From contig NZ_JBHRTR010000036.1 of the NCBI RefSeq assembly GCF_042646425.1, positions 139,848-203,847 on the forward strand: a DNA stretch of 64,000 bases, read 5' to 3'. Below, in pieces: positions 8,648 to 17,315 of the stretch. The DNA comes from Marinibaculum pumilum (GTDB lineage Bacteria > Pseudomonadota > Alphaproteobacteria > Ferrovibrionales > Ferrovibrionaceae). Position 1 is the stretch's first letter. Each line of letters begins with the position of its first letter. Both the position numbers and the translations under genes were made by a program. A model generated the notes under the pieces. It ran no database searches, had not been told where the DNA came from, and saw only the letters and a program-made list of their open reading frames with translations.

Positions 8648-9559
8648 TCAGTCGCCGGCCAGGACCGGTTCCGCCCCGCCCTTGAAGCGCTTGACCAGTT
8701 CGTCGACGAAGACCCGGACCTTGGCGGACAGGTGCCGGTTGTGCGGATAGACGGCATTGATCGCCAGCGGCGGCCGCTCATAGTCGGTCAGCACCGGCTG
8801 CAGCCGGCGATCGGCCAGTTCGGCCCCCGCCAGGAAGACCGGCAGCTGGGCAATGCCCAGGCCGCGCAGCGCGGCCATCTTCAGGGCGTCGCCATTGTTG
8901 ACGCGGAGGTTGCCCCGGGGCAGCACGGCGATGTCGCGGCCGTTGTCGCGGAACTGCCAGTTGTCGTGCCGGCCTTCGCGGGCATAGATCAGGCAGTTGT
9001 GCTGTGCCAGGTCCGCCGGGCTCTGCGGCGTGCCGGCGCGCGCGAAATAGGCCGGGCTGGCACAGAGGACCAGCCGGGTATCGGCGATCCGGCGCCCGAT
9101 CAGGTTGGAGTCCGGCAGGTCGCCGATCCGGATCGCCAGGTCGAAGCCTTCGTCAAGAAGGCTGACGAAGCGGTCCGTCATGGTGACGTCGAGCTCAAGC
9201 TCCGGATAGGCGGTGGCAATGTCGCAGAGCACCTGGGACAGGTGCAGCAGGCCGAAGGAGAACGGCGTCGTGACCCGCAGCCGACCGCCGGGCCGCGTCT
9301 GCAGCTCGGTCGCCTGTGCCTCGGCTTCCGTCACGTCCTCCAGGATCCGGCGGGAGCGCTCCAGGAAGCCCTGGCCGACCTCGGTGATGCTGGACCGGCG
9401 GGTGGTCCGGTTCAGCAGCCGGACCCCGAGATTCTCCTCCAGCCAGGCGACCTGCTTGCTGACGGCGGATTTCGGCACGCCCATGGCCTGGGCCGCCGCC
9501 GTAAAGGACCCCGTCTCGCAGACCTTCACGAAGGCCCGCATCGCACTCAGTTTGTCCAT
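8648..9559 (-). CDS. LysR-type transcriptional regulator (CrgA/DsdC-like group)
   Basis: This 303-residue protein has a typical N-terminal helix-turn-helix with the recognition region ETGSFTAAAQAMGVPKSAVS and the LLNRTTRR wing found in the large LysR clade that often controls neighbouring oxidoreductases. The C-terminal domain includes the FDLAIRIGDLPDS substrate-pocket strand. It starts only 9 bases after the end of the globin-coupled chemoreceptor on the same strand, so the two may be co-transcribed. The target and effector are unknown. Confidence 0.88.
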   Translation of the reverse strand: MDKLSAMRAFVKVCETGSFTAAAQAMGVPKSAVSKQVAWLEENLGVRLLNRTTRRSSITEVGQGFLERSRRILEDVTEAEAQATELQTRPGGRLRVTTPFSFGLLHLSQVLCDIATAYPELELDVTMTDRFVSLLDEGFDLAIRIGDLPDSNLIGRRIADTRLVLCASPAYFARAGTPQSPADLAQHNCLIYAREGRHDNWQFRDNGRDIAVLPRGNLRVNNGDALKMAALRGLGIAQLPVFLAGAELADRRLQPVLTDYERPPLAINAVYPHNRHLSAKVRVFVDELVKRFKGGAEPVLAGD

Positions 9560-9568
9560 AATGACGGA

Positions 9569-10915
9569 TCAGGCGGCACGAATGCCGGATAGGAAGGTCT
9601 CGACGCTCTCCCGCAGGCGCTGCGACTGTCCCGACAGGTCACCGACCGCCAACACGATCTGCTCCGCCGCGTCGCCGGTCTCCCGTGCGGCATGGCTGAC
9701 GCCGCCGATGTTCTGGGTGACCTCCCGCGTGCCGCTCGCCGCCTCGGCAACGTTGCGGGCGATTTCCTGGGTGGCAGCCTCCTGCTCCTCGATGGCGGCG
9801 GCGATCGCCGAGGTGGTCTGGCTCATCTCGCGGATCTGGCCGACGATCTCCTCGATCGCCAGGACCGCGGCCTTGGTCTCCGACTGGACGTCGCCGACCT
9901 GCCGGGTGATGTCGTCGGTGGCCTTCGCGGTCTGGGTGGCCAGCGACTTCACCTCCTGCGCGACGACCGCGAAGCCCTTGCCCGCATCACCGGCGCGTGC
10001 CGCCTCGATGGTTGCGTTCAGCGCCAGCAGGTTGGTCTGGCCAGCGATCTCGCGGATCAGCTCCACGACACGGCCGATCTGGTCCGCCGCTGCCGCCAGG
10101 CTGCCGATCTGGGTGTTGGCGCGTTCGGCCGTCTCGTCGGCGCGGCTGGCGAGGGCCGCATTGGCCTGCACCCGGCCGGCGATCTCCCGTCCCGCGGCGG
10201 TCAGTTCCTCCGACGCGGCGGCCACCGTCTCGACATTGGTCGTCGCCTCTTCCGCCGCGGCCGCCACGCCCTGCGCACGTTCATTGGTGTTCTGCGCGAT
10301 GCCGCGCATGCGCTCCGCATTCTCTCCCAGGATGCCGGTCGCGCCGTCCACCCCGGCCACGATGCTGCCGATCCCGGAAGTGAAGCTGTCGGCAAGCCGG
10401 TCCAGCGTTTCGCGCTTCTCCGCCTTGCCGGCCTCGAGATAGGTGCTGATGGCGAGGTCCATGTCCAGCAGTGCGGCGCGGACCAGCGCCCCCTGGACGG
10501 CCTGCAGCCTGGCGCGGTCGCCGGCGCTCATCTTCGGCAGGGCCGACCGTGCCACGATATCCAGCAGGCCGGCCAGCAGATGGGCATAGCCGCCAACATA
10601 CCAGCGCGGCTCCAGCCCGATCCTGTTGTGCACATTGCCGATACGGTCGACCGCCGCCGCATAGCTGTCGCTGAAGCGGGCGTTGGCGATCTCCTTCCAG
10701 TGCCGGGCCTGTGCAGTGCGGGCGCGCTCCAGCCCGGTATCGCCGCCGAACAGCGCCGTCAGGTCCGGCCACCTTGCCACCTGTTCGTAGAAGGTGCCGA
10801 GAACGGCAGGAAGACCCTTTTCGATCGCCTGGGCATGGCTGGAGAGCGCCTTCCGCTCCGGCTCCCCCAGTCCGATGAAACGCAGGCGTTCGGAAAGGTC
10901 GGTCGTACCGGCCAT
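9569..10915 (-). CDS. Globin-coupled methyl-accepting chemotaxis protein (HemAT-like oxygen sensor)
   Basis: This 448-residue protein has no transmembrane helix. Residues 1-165 form a globin-coupled sensor domain: His96 in the block VHNRIGLEPRWYVGGY matches the heme-binding proximal histidine region of HemAT and related sensors. Residues 180-448 are the signalling coiled coil with the MCP hairpin REIAGQTNLLALNATIEAAR. Such soluble receptors bind O2 through heme and signal to CheA/CheW for aerotaxis. The heme and CheA interactions are from family knowledge. No che genes are in the window. Confidence 0.88.
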   Translation of the reverse strand: MAGTTDLSERLRFIGLGEPERKALSSHAQAIEKGLPAVLGTFYEQVARWPDLTALFGGDTGLERARTAQARHWKEIANARFSDSYAAAVDRIGNVHNRIGLEPRWYVGGYAHLLAGLLDIVARSALPKMSAGDRARLQAVQGALVRAALLDMDLAISTYLEAGKAEKRETLDRLADSFTSGIGSIVAGVDGATGILGENAERMRGIAQNTNERAQGVAAAAEEATTNVETVAAASEELTAAGREIAGRVQANAALASRADETAERANTQIGSLAAAADQIGRVVELIREIAGQTNLLALNATIEAARAGDAGKGFAVVAQEVKSLATQTAKATDDITRQVGDVQSETKAAVLAIEEIVGQIREMSQTTSAIAAAIEEQEAATQEIARNVAEAASGTREVTQNIGGVSHAARETGDAAEQIVLAVGDLSGQSQRLRESVETFLSGIRAA

Positions 10916-11320
10916 GGTGCTTGCCCCCGAATGAAATCGAATACAAGGGCATGGCCTGGCTCACTGCAGCGCCAATTACCCCATACGGAAGCAAGACTGG
11001 CCTCAATTCATGGAAATATCGTTAATGAACGCTTGTTAACCCTGGATGCACGCATGCCGAGAAAGTGCGCCAGGCGCCGTCCGAATTTGAGCCCCGGCCA
11101 TCCGGACCGGGGCTGCGAACGTTTGCAGGATTGCAGAATCTCCCAGGCAATCCGGGCGGAGCGGAAGGCCGAACCGCGCAGATGCCAAGCGACACGGCCG
11201 GGCGCGGGCCTCAACATCGACGCCCGGGCAGGTCGCCCGGGCAGGCTGCGCCCGCCGCGACATGACAGGTCGCAGCGGGCGCCACAATTGCCGATTGTCG
11301 GAAAGACCCGACCGGCACGG
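10916..11320. other. Intergenic stretch with several hairpins, no gene seen
   Basis: This 405-base gap separates the globin receptor start from the DUF1150 gene end. It holds an AT-richer part (about 10970-11045) that could carry the receptor's promoter, a palindrome AGCCCCGG/CCGGGGCT at 11090-11114, and a large hairpin described separately. Short open frames here have no ribosome site or recognisable content. Confidence 0.6.
11248..11282 (-). terminator. Strong hairpin downstream of hsp20-DUF1150
   Basis: GCGCCCGC and GCGAC pair with GTCGC and GCGGGCGC around a 7-base loop with one C-A mismatch, a stem of about 13 pairs. It lies about 38 bases past the DUF1150 stop codon. There is no clear U-run, so it may be a Rho-assisted or mRNA-stabilising structure rather than a classic terminator. 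Confidence 0.45.
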
Positions 11321-11566
11321 TCAGTGTACGTAGACCGGCGCCAGATCGTGCTGTCGCGCGGCTGCGAATGCCTGGTCGGCGCTCTCCGCCAAGCCGACAT
11401 GCTGGCCGTTCGCGGCGAAGATGCCGAAGGCCGGCCCGGCCTGGGTCTCGACCGGGCGGACATAGGCCAGGTCGGGCGCACCGAGCATGGCGAAAGCTTC
11501 CGGCGAGAACTGCGACTGCTGCTGCGGCGCTGCGCCGCCGGCATTACCGTGATTGTTCTGGTCCAT
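11321..11566 (-). CDS. DUF1150 family protein, heat-shock operon partner
   Basis: This 81-residue protein has the DUF1150 signature: MLGAPDLAYVRPV, then FGIFAANGQHVGLAES and the terminal QAFAAARQHDLAPVYVH. The family is confined mainly to alphaproteobacteria and is often encoded directly after Hsp20; its molecular role is not known. The start at 11566 is set by AGGAGGT five bases upstream; a longer in-frame extension has no such site. It lies 134 bases after hsp20 on the same strand, so it is probably heat-induced with it. Confidence 0.88.
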   Translation of the reverse strand: MDQNNHGNAGGAAPQQQSQFSPEAFAMLGAPDLAYVRPVETQAGPAFGIFAANGQHVGLAESADQAFAAARQHDLAPVYVH

Positions 11567-11700
11567 GACGACCTCCTCTACCTCGGCTCCCGGGTCATCC
11601 GGCGGCGCATCGCGGTCCGGTCGGATCCACCCGCCCCGGCCTTGCATGCCAACCCTCCGAAGTGAAAAACCCCCGGGTCCTTACGCGTTCCAAAACTGTC

Positions 11701-12168
11701 CTATTCCCTGGCCCCGACCGGAACGGAGCCGGTGCCGTCGCCGCCCTTCCTGTCGCGGGTGCGGATCGCGATTCGCTTGACCTGCTGGGCCGGTTCCGGC
11801 CGCTGCAGATCGATGTTCAAGAGCCCGTTGTGCAGATCGGCGGCCACCACCTCGATCCCCTCGGCCAGCACGAAGCTGCGCTGGAACTGGCGCGCGGCGA
11901 TGCCGCGATGCAGGAAAAGCCTGGGGCTCTCCTCGTCGTCGGACTGCCGGCCGCGGATCACCAGCTGGTTGTCCTCCAGGGTGATCGCCAGATCGGCCTC
12001 CGAGAAGCCCGCCACCGCAAGAGTGATCCGCAGGGCGTTGTCGCCGCGCTGCTCGATATTGTATGGCGGATAGCCGTCGCTGGAGGTCTTGGCCGCGCGA
12101 TCGAGAACGCGCTCGATCTGCTCGAAGCCCAGAAGCAGCGGGCTGTTGAATACCGACATGCGGGACAT
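11701..12168 (-). CDS. Small heat shock protein, Hsp20/IbpA family
   Basis: This 155-residue chaperone has an N-terminal arm, an alpha-crystallin domain at about residues 35-128 (YNIEQRGDNALRITLAVAGF to the LHNGLLNIDLQRP strand), and the C-terminal I133-A-I135 motif used for oligomer assembly. It holds denatured proteins during heat stress. ATG at 12168 has GGAGG eight bases upstream; ATG at 12174 would sit directly on the ribosome site and is less likely. Its leader carries a probable ROSE thermometer and a sigma-32-type promoter. DUF1150 follows. Confidence 0.92.
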   Translation of the reverse strand: MSRMSVFNSPLLLGFEQIERVLDRAAKTSSDGYPPYNIEQRGDNALRITLAVAGFSEADLAITLEDNQLVIRGRQSDDEESPRLFLHRGIAARQFQRSFVLAEGIEVVAADLHNGLLNIDLQRPEPAQQVKRIAIRTRDRKGGDGTGSVPVGARE

Positions 12169-12245
12169 GGTCATCTCCTCCAACAGAAGCGAGTGACGTG
12201 GATCGACCCGGCCCCGCACGGGAAGCCTGACGGCCTTCCCGCGGA
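12169..12245 (-). promoter_or_regulatory. Candidate ROSE-type RNA thermometer in the hsp20 leader
   Basis: In the mRNA, UCGCU (12188-12192) faces the ribosome site GGAGGAG (12175-12181). It can pair with the central AGGAG through U-A and C-G pairs and a G-G mismatch, the hallmark U(U/C)GCU arrangement of ROSE elements. A second stable hairpin, GGGAAG(G)CC/GGCTTCCC, lies just upstream at about 12219-12242. ROSE elements block translation of small heat shock genes at low temperature. The fold was drawn by eye. Confidence 0.6.
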
Positions 12246-12285
12246 ACCTGCAACCGTCGGCCCAACCGGCGCCGACATGCCAGAG

Positions 12286-12313
12286 ATGTAGGGATGGCAG
12301 GCTGCCATTCAAG
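12286..12313 (-). promoter_or_regulatory. Candidate heat-shock (sigma-32/RpoH) promoter of hsp20
   Basis: On the reverse strand CTTGAA (12308-12313) is followed after 14 bases by CCCTACAT (12286-12293), close to the RpoH consensus CTTGAA-N13-15-CCCCATNT. Transcription would begin about 110 bases before the hsp20 start, leaving room for the ROSE element. Confidence 0.6.
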
Positions 12314-12387
12314 ATCCGCGCCGGCCAGCGCCGGCGCCCGATGCGGCCCAGCGCCGCGCAACCAGACAAGGGCGGAGGGACTGAGGA

Positions 12388-13950
12388 ATGACGGGGTCGA
12401 AGGGAGGGGCGCAGATGCGGGATTATGAATCCGGATCGGTGACGGTCGGGGTGGTCGGTGTCGGCGCCATGGGGCGGGGAATCGCGCAGGTCTCCGCCAC
12501 CGGCGGCATGCAGGTGCGGCTGTTCGACCAGATGGACGGCGCCGCAGAGAAGGGTCGCGCCCTGATCGTGCAGCAGCTGGACCGCCTGGTGGAGAAGGGC
12601 CGCATGACCGCCGAGGACGCCGCCGCGGCGGGGGGGCGGCTGCAGGTGGTCGCCTCCCTGGCCGAGATGGCCGATGCCGACCTCGTCGTGGAGGCGGTGA
12701 TCGAGGATCTGGCGGTGAAGCGCCGGGTCTTCGCCGAACTGGAGAAGGCGGTGCGCCCCGACGCGCTGCTGGCGAGCAACACCTCCTCGATCCGCATCGC
12801 CACGATCGCCGCCGACTGCGCCCGCAAGGACCGGGTGGCAGGGCTGCACTTCTTCAACCCCGTGCCGCTGATGAAGCTGGTGGAGGTGATCGCCGCGCCC
12901 GACACCAGCGCAGAGGCGCTGCAGGCTTTGTCGGTGCTGGGCAAGCGCATGGGCCGGGTGCCGGTCGTGGTGCAGGACGGCCCCGGCTTCCTGGTCAATC
13001 TGGGCGGCCGCGCCTTCACCACCGAGGCGCTGCGCCTGGCCAGCGAAGGCGTGGCCGATCCCGCAGACATCGACACCGTCATGCGCAGCGCCTGCGGCTT
13101 CCGCATGGGGCCGTTCGAGCTGATGGACCTGACCGGGATCGACGTGAACTATCCGGTCAGCCAGATCATCTATGGCGGCTTCTACCATGACCGGCGGCTG
13201 GCGACCTCGCCGCTGCACCAGGCGATGATGGAAGCCGGGCGTCTGGGCCGGAAGACCGGCCAGGGCTTCTACGACTATGGCGGCGAGGCGCCGGTGCCGG
13301 CCATGCGGACGGGCCGCTGCATGGCGCCCGACATGTCGGCCGCCCCGGCCCCCCGCATCGCCCTGGCGGAGCCGGATCGCACCCTGGGCGAACTGCTGGT
13401 GGCCGCCGGCGCGGAAGTTGCAGCCGACGACGGGCAGATGCCGATCGCGGCCGCCCCGTTCGGCGAGGACTGCACCGCAATGGCCGCCCGCCTCGGCCTG
13501 GACCATCGGCGCCTGGTCGCGATCGACCTGACCGGCGCCGGTCGCGGCTGCCTGACCGTGATGCAGGCCCCGGGCGGCGATATCGCCTGCCGCGACGCGC
13601 TGGTCGCGCGGCTGCGCGGGCATGCGGAGCATGTGGTCGCGATCAACGACAGTCCCGGCTTCATCGCCCAGCGGATCCTGCTGATGATCGCCAATCTGGG
13701 ATGCGAGATGGCGCAGCTCGGGATCGCCACGCCGGAGGATATCGACCGCGCCATGACCCTGGGCCTGAACTACCCGCAGGGCCCGCTGCAGATCGCCGAC
13801 GCGATCGGCGGCCGCCGCGCGCTGGACGGACTTGCGGTGATCCAGGCGATCACCGGCGACGACCGCTACCGGCCGAGCCTCTGGCTGCGGCGGCGGGGAC
13901 TACTCGACCTGCCGATGGCGACCCCCGATTCCGGCCCGGCGGCCGGCTGA
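12388..13950 (+). CDS. 3-hydroxyacyl-CoA dehydrogenase, PaaH/PaaC-like
   Basis: This 520-residue enzyme oxidises L-3-hydroxyacyl-CoA with NAD+. Residues 18-32 form the Rossmann GVVGVGAMGRG motif; His154 in AGLHFFNPVPLMKLVEV is the expected catalytic histidine with its glutamate partner in the same domain. A first C-terminal 3HCDH domain (about 200-305) is followed by a divergent middle segment and a second 3HCDH domain (about 415-505). This duplicated layout is typical of 3-hydroxyadipyl-CoA dehydrogenases of phenylacetate degradation, but no paa genes are nearby. ATG at 12415 with AGGGAG upstream is an equally good start. Confidence 0.88.
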   Translation: MTGSKGGAQMRDYESGSVTVGVVGVGAMGRGIAQVSATGGMQVRLFDQMDGAAEKGRALIVQQLDRLVEKGRMTAEDAAAAGGRLQVVASLAEMADADLVVEAVIEDLAVKRRVFAELEKAVRPDALLASNTSSIRIATIAADCARKDRVAGLHFFNPVPLMKLVEVIAAPDTSAEALQALSVLGKRMGRVPVVVQDGPGFLVNLGGRAFTTEALRLASEGVADPADIDTVMRSACGFRMGPFELMDLTGIDVNYPVSQIIYGGFYHDRRLATSPLHQAMMEAGRLGRKTGQGFYDYGGEAPVPAMRTGRCMAPDMSAAPAPRIALAEPDRTLGELLVAAGAEVAADDGQMPIAAAPFGEDCTAMAARLGLDHRRLVAIDLTGAGRGCLTVMQAPGGDIACRDALVARLRGHAEHVVAINDSPGFIAQRILLMIANLGCEMAQLGIATPEDIDRAMTLGLNYPQGPLQIADAIGGRRALDGLAVIQAITGDDRYRPSLWLRRRGLLDLPMATPDSGPAAG

Positions 13951-13964
13951 GGGCGCCGCCGATC

Positions 13965-14354
13965 CTAGCGGCGACCGGCGGGCGGGCGGCGCAGCGCCTG
14001 CCCGCCGCCCTCGATCTCGGCGGAAACCGTGATCCGTTCGCGTTCGGCGCGGCGCGGCGGGCGCCCACCGACATCGCCGGGCGGCGCCGCCGGCGGCCGC
14101 GCCGCTTCCGTCCGTGTCCCCCGGAAGCCGGGCGGCGGTGCCTCCTGGGCATCGAACCGGCCGGTGCGGACGCGCACCTCCTCGACATAGACCTTGGGAC
14201 TGCCGCCCCCGGTGCGGGCCTCCGGCGCGTAGGGTTCCGGCGGCACGCCGCGCCCGGCCGGTGACGCAGAATCGGCGCGGCTTCCCGGAGCGGCGCGCTC
14301 GCCCGCCCGGCCGCCTTTGCGACCCAGCACCTCAAGCAGGCGCGGTATCCGCAT
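13965..14354 (-). CDS. Hypothetical low-complexity protein
   Basis: This 129-residue basic protein is rich in Gly, Ala, Arg and Pro. It has no signal peptide, membrane helix or recognisable domain; a central segment, SPKVYVEEVRVRTGRFD, is the least biased part. It is probably real because GGGAGG stands five bases before the ATG at 14354 and it starts 18 bases after the metallophosphatase gene on the same strand. It converges with the dehydrogenase gene 14 bases away. Function unknown. Confidence 0.5.
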   Translation of the reverse strand: MRIPRLLEVLGRKGGRAGERAAPGSRADSASPAGRGVPPEPYAPEARTGGGSPKVYVEEVRVRTGRFDAQEAPPPGFRGTRTEAARPPAAPPGDVGGRPPRRAERERITVSAEIEGGGQALRRPPAGRR

Positions 14355-14372
14355 CCGATCCTCCCGTGCCGC

Positions 14373-15740
14373 CTATTGCAGCGGAGCGCAGCGAGCGTCG
14401 AATGGCACCACCGCGCAGCGTGCGAAGGCGGTGCCATCGCTGCCGCTGAGGGTCAGCTGCCAATCCGCGCCTACAGGTTCCAGCAGCCCGAAGCCGAAGC
14501 GGTCCATGGTGATGAAATTTCGTGCCGCCATCCCCCAGGCATCGAAATCCGCCGGCAGGCTTGCCGCTGCACCGCGGGCCAGCATCGTGCCGCCATTCCC
14601 CAGGATCAGCTGGTTCGGCCGTCTGGCGATGGTGGCGGCACCCGCCGCCGCGTCCGCCTTCCTGGTTTCGAAACTGAGCGCCTGGAACAGGTGGAAATGG
14701 CCGGACAGGATGCCGGTGACCTCCGGCGCCAGCGGGACCGCCGCTTCGGCCGCCTGCAGGACCGCGTTGTAGCCGTCGGCATGGGGATGCGGCCCCTTTG
14801 CGCCCTTGATGCGGCCGATCGACCAGAACGGCTTGTGGCTGAGCAGCCAGGTCGGCCGCCCCTCCGCGGCATCCGCATCTGCCGTCGCCAGGCCATTCAC
14901 CGCATGCAGCAGCGCCTGGTAGTGCGTCACCTGATGCGGCTTCGCCTCGCGGTCGTCGGCATGGGTGCTGTCCAGCACGACCAGGCGCCGCGTTCCGATA
15001 TCGATCGCGTAGGGGGCTTCGTAGTCACGGCATTCCGGCGTCCAGTCGCGCTCCGCCAGGAACCGGTACCAGCCGCGCCAGGCGCGCCCGCAGGTTTCAT
15101 GATTGCCGCGCAGCAGCAGCAATGGCGCGGTGGCCAGCATCGGCCCGGCGGGCGCGAAGTAGTCCGCCTGCCAGGTCCCCCAGTTGTAGCCCCATTCGCT
15201 GCCGGCACAGCCGCGATCGCCCTCCGGACAGGGGGATTCGCGGTAAAGGTAGTCGCCCACATGCACGATCAGGTCGGGTCGCGCGGCCGCCACGGCCGCC
15301 GCCATCGCGGGAAACGGCCAGGCCGCCGGATCGTCGCAGGCCTGCGCGCGACCGCCCTTGATGCGACAGCCGGTATCGCCGATCACGGCGATCCGCTGCG
15401 GCGCGGCCTTGGATGTCGGCAGCTCCAGGCTGCCGACCCGCAGCGCGGACGCCCCGGCCGGCAGGTCTGCCTGGCAGCTGGTCACGGCAAAGCCGTTGGC
15501 GCGGTCTGCCGGCGCACGGACGCGCATCGGCACCGCCCGCCCGTCGGCGATCAGGTCGGGACAGGCCGTGCCTGCCGGCACCAGGGCCCGGGCCTGCCCG
15601 ATGCCCGGCGGTACCATCTGCACCCAGGCATAGAGCGGCTCGGTCGCGGCCTGCAGCGGGGCAGGCCCGCCCTGCGGCAGGCCCGATATGGCTAAGGCGG
15701 CGATCGCCGCGGCGCCCAGCACATGTCGCAATGAAACCAT
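14373..15740 (-). CDS. Exported metallophosphoesterase (calcineurin-like)
   Basis: This 455-residue protein has an N-terminal signal sequence (about residues 1-32, hydrophobic core with a likely AxA cleavage). The calcineurin-like metal motifs follow in order: GDTG (D122), VGDYLY (D163), RGNHE (N213-H214), the LLSHKP histidine and GHFHLFQ. It should bind two metal ions in the periplasm and hydrolyse a phosphomonoester or diester; the substrate is unknown. Several cysteines suggest disulfides. It is followed 18 bases later by the low-complexity hypothetical gene. Confidence 0.88.
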   Translation of the reverse strand: MVSLRHVLGAAAIAALAISGLPQGGPAPLQAATEPLYAWVQMVPPGIGQARALVPAGTACPDLIADGRAVPMRVRAPADRANGFAVTSCQADLPAGASALRVGSLELPTSKAAPQRIAVIGDTGCRIKGGRAQACDDPAAWPFPAMAAAVAAARPDLIVHVGDYLYRESPCPEGDRGCAGSEWGYNWGTWQADYFAPAGPMLATAPLLLLRGNHETCGRAWRGWYRFLAERDWTPECRDYEAPYAIDIGTRRLVVLDSTHADDREAKPHQVTHYQALLHAVNGLATADADAAEGRPTWLLSHKPFWSIGRIKGAKGPHPHADGYNAVLQAAEAAVPLAPEVTGILSGHFHLFQALSFETRKADAAAGAATIARRPNQLILGNGGTMLARGAAASLPADFDAWGMAARNFITMDRFGFGLLEPVGADWQLTLSGSDGTAFARCAVVPFDARCAPLQ

Positions 15741-15851
15741 CGCCCCCTCCCGGATGCCGGCCGGCCGGACCCGCCGACCGGCCCTGCTTATCGCGGCGGG
15801 GACGCGGGTGGCAAGACGGTTCGCGTGGGCTGCCGGGTCCGCGACGGGCGG

Positions 15852-17315
15852 CTATTCGGCGGCAACACCCTGCATCATCGACAGCCCGGGCGGCCGCTCC
15901 CGCCCCACCCGGTCCGCCGGGATCAGCAGGGTCACGGTCGTACCGCTGCCGGCTACGCTTTCCAGGCGGACGCTGCCGCCATGGGCCATCATGATGCTGC
16001 GGACGATGGTCAGGCCCAGCCCCATGCCCGGCGCGCCGGTCCCGGCCGGCTGCTGGCCGCGCTGGAAGGGCTGAAAAACGCGTTCGAAATCGGCCTCCGG
16101 GATGCCACGCCCCCGGTCGCTCACCGCGATGCTCAGATCGCCGGCGGCGAGGCCGGCCTCGATGCGAATCTCGGCCTGGCCTTCGGAATAGCGGATCGCA
16201 TTGGTCACCAGGTTGATCAGGACCTGGCGCAGCCGCCGGCGGTCGGCACGCAGGATCAGCGCGACGACCCGGGTCTCGATCCGCGGCGGCAGGTAGCGGC
16301 CGGCGCAGTTGGCCCGCACAATGCGCAGGGTCTCCGCCAGGAAGCTGCGCAGCTCGATCTCCTCATCCTGCAGCGAGATCTGCCCCTGCACGACCAGCTG
16401 CGCATCCGTGACATCGTCGAGCAGGCCCCGCAGATGGGCGGTGGAGGCGACGATGTCCTGCGCGTATTCCAGGTACTTCTCGTTGCCGACCGGGCCGTAG
16501 GGCTGTCGTTCGATCAGTTCCGCGAAGCCGCTGATCGCATTGAGCGGCGTCCGGATCTCGTGCGAGACGGTGGCCAGGAAGACGCTCTTCGCCGCGCTCT
16601 CGTGCTGGGCCAGCTCCAGGGACTGACGGGCCATGCGGGCGAGCCGCCGGTTACGCCGGATCTCGTCGCCCAGCGACAGGATGAAGACCAGGCCCAGCAC
16701 CAGCATCACCGCCAGGTAAAGCTCGATCCGCTCGGACTGCGCCTGCAGATCCGCCCGCATCGCCTTGGGCTCGCGGTGCAGCAAGTCCTGCGCGTAGCGC
16801 CCGACCGCGTCCTCCTCGGCGGCGAGCAGCGCGCGCGCCTCCTCGATGGCGGCCGGTTCGCCGCGCCCGATCGCCGGCAGAAGATGCTCCAGCCGGTCCA
16901 GCGACCGCCGCAACGCGGCCTGCACCTCAAGGGTCTCCGGCATCGCCGCGAGCGGGGCGACCTCCGGCCCGCTGGTCAGCAGGTCGATCCGGCTCCAAAG
17001 CAGGTCCGCCTGGATCGCCACTGCCGCCGCAGGATCCGTGCCCGTGCCAGACCCCGGGACTGCTGTCCCGCCGGCACCCGGCTGTGCCAGGGCCAGGACG
17101 CGCTGCAGCTTGTGGAACTGGATTGCGAGCTGGTGGACCACCCAGGCCTCGGTCGTTGCGGCATGGCCGAAGCTCTGCTGCTGCCGGTCTAGGTCGCGCG
17201 ATGACAGTATGAACAGGGCCAGGAAGAGAAGGCTGCCGGCCCCCGCCAGCAGCAGGGAGCCGAGACGCAGGGTCCGCCCGAGGAACGCGTCGCGCCTGAC
17301 GGCCGGCCCGTTCAT
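15852..17315 (-). CDS. Membrane sensor histidine kinase
   Basis: This 487-residue kinase has TM1 at about 16-38, a helical periplasmic sensor of about 155 residues, and TM2 at about 198-216. A HisKA dimerisation domain follows with the phospho-accepting His252 in FLATVSHEIRTPLNAISGF, then an ATPase domain with an N-box (NLVTNAIRYSE), DRGRGIPEADF and GLGLTIV. It resembles the kinase at 57421-58929, sharing the helical sensor layout and an [IV]xF-HxL/F motif after TM1. No response regulator is adjacent, so it is an orphan kinase. The ligand is unknown. Confidence 0.88.
   Translation of the reverse strand: MNGPAVRRDAFLGRTLRLGSLLLAGAGSLLFLALFILSSRDLDRQQQSFGHAATTEAWVVHQLAIQFHKLQRVLALAQPGAGGTAVPGSGTGTDPAAAVAIQADLLWSRIDLLTSGPEVAPLAAMPETLEVQAALRRSLDRLEHLLPAIGRGEPAAIEEARALLAAEEDAVGRYAQDLLHREPKAMRADLQAQSERIELYLAVMLVLGLVFILSLGDEIRRNRRLARMARQSLELAQHESAAKSVFLATVSHEIRTPLNAISGFAELIERQPYGPVGNEKYLEYAQDIVASTAHLRGLLDDVTDAQLVVQGQISLQDEEIELRSFLAETLRIVRANCAGRYLPPRIETRVVALILRADRRRLRQVLINLVTNAIRYSEGQAEIRIEAGLAAGDLSIAVSDRGRGIPEADFERVFQPFQRGQQPAGTGAPGMGLGLTIVRSIMMAHGGSVRLESVAGSGTTVTLLIPADRVGRERPPGLSMMQGVAAE

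Noticed and set aside
12175..13632. Very long reverse frame running into hsp20
   Set aside because: The part before 12168 is the shadow of the dehydrogenase gene; only the hsp20 end has motifs and a ribosome site.
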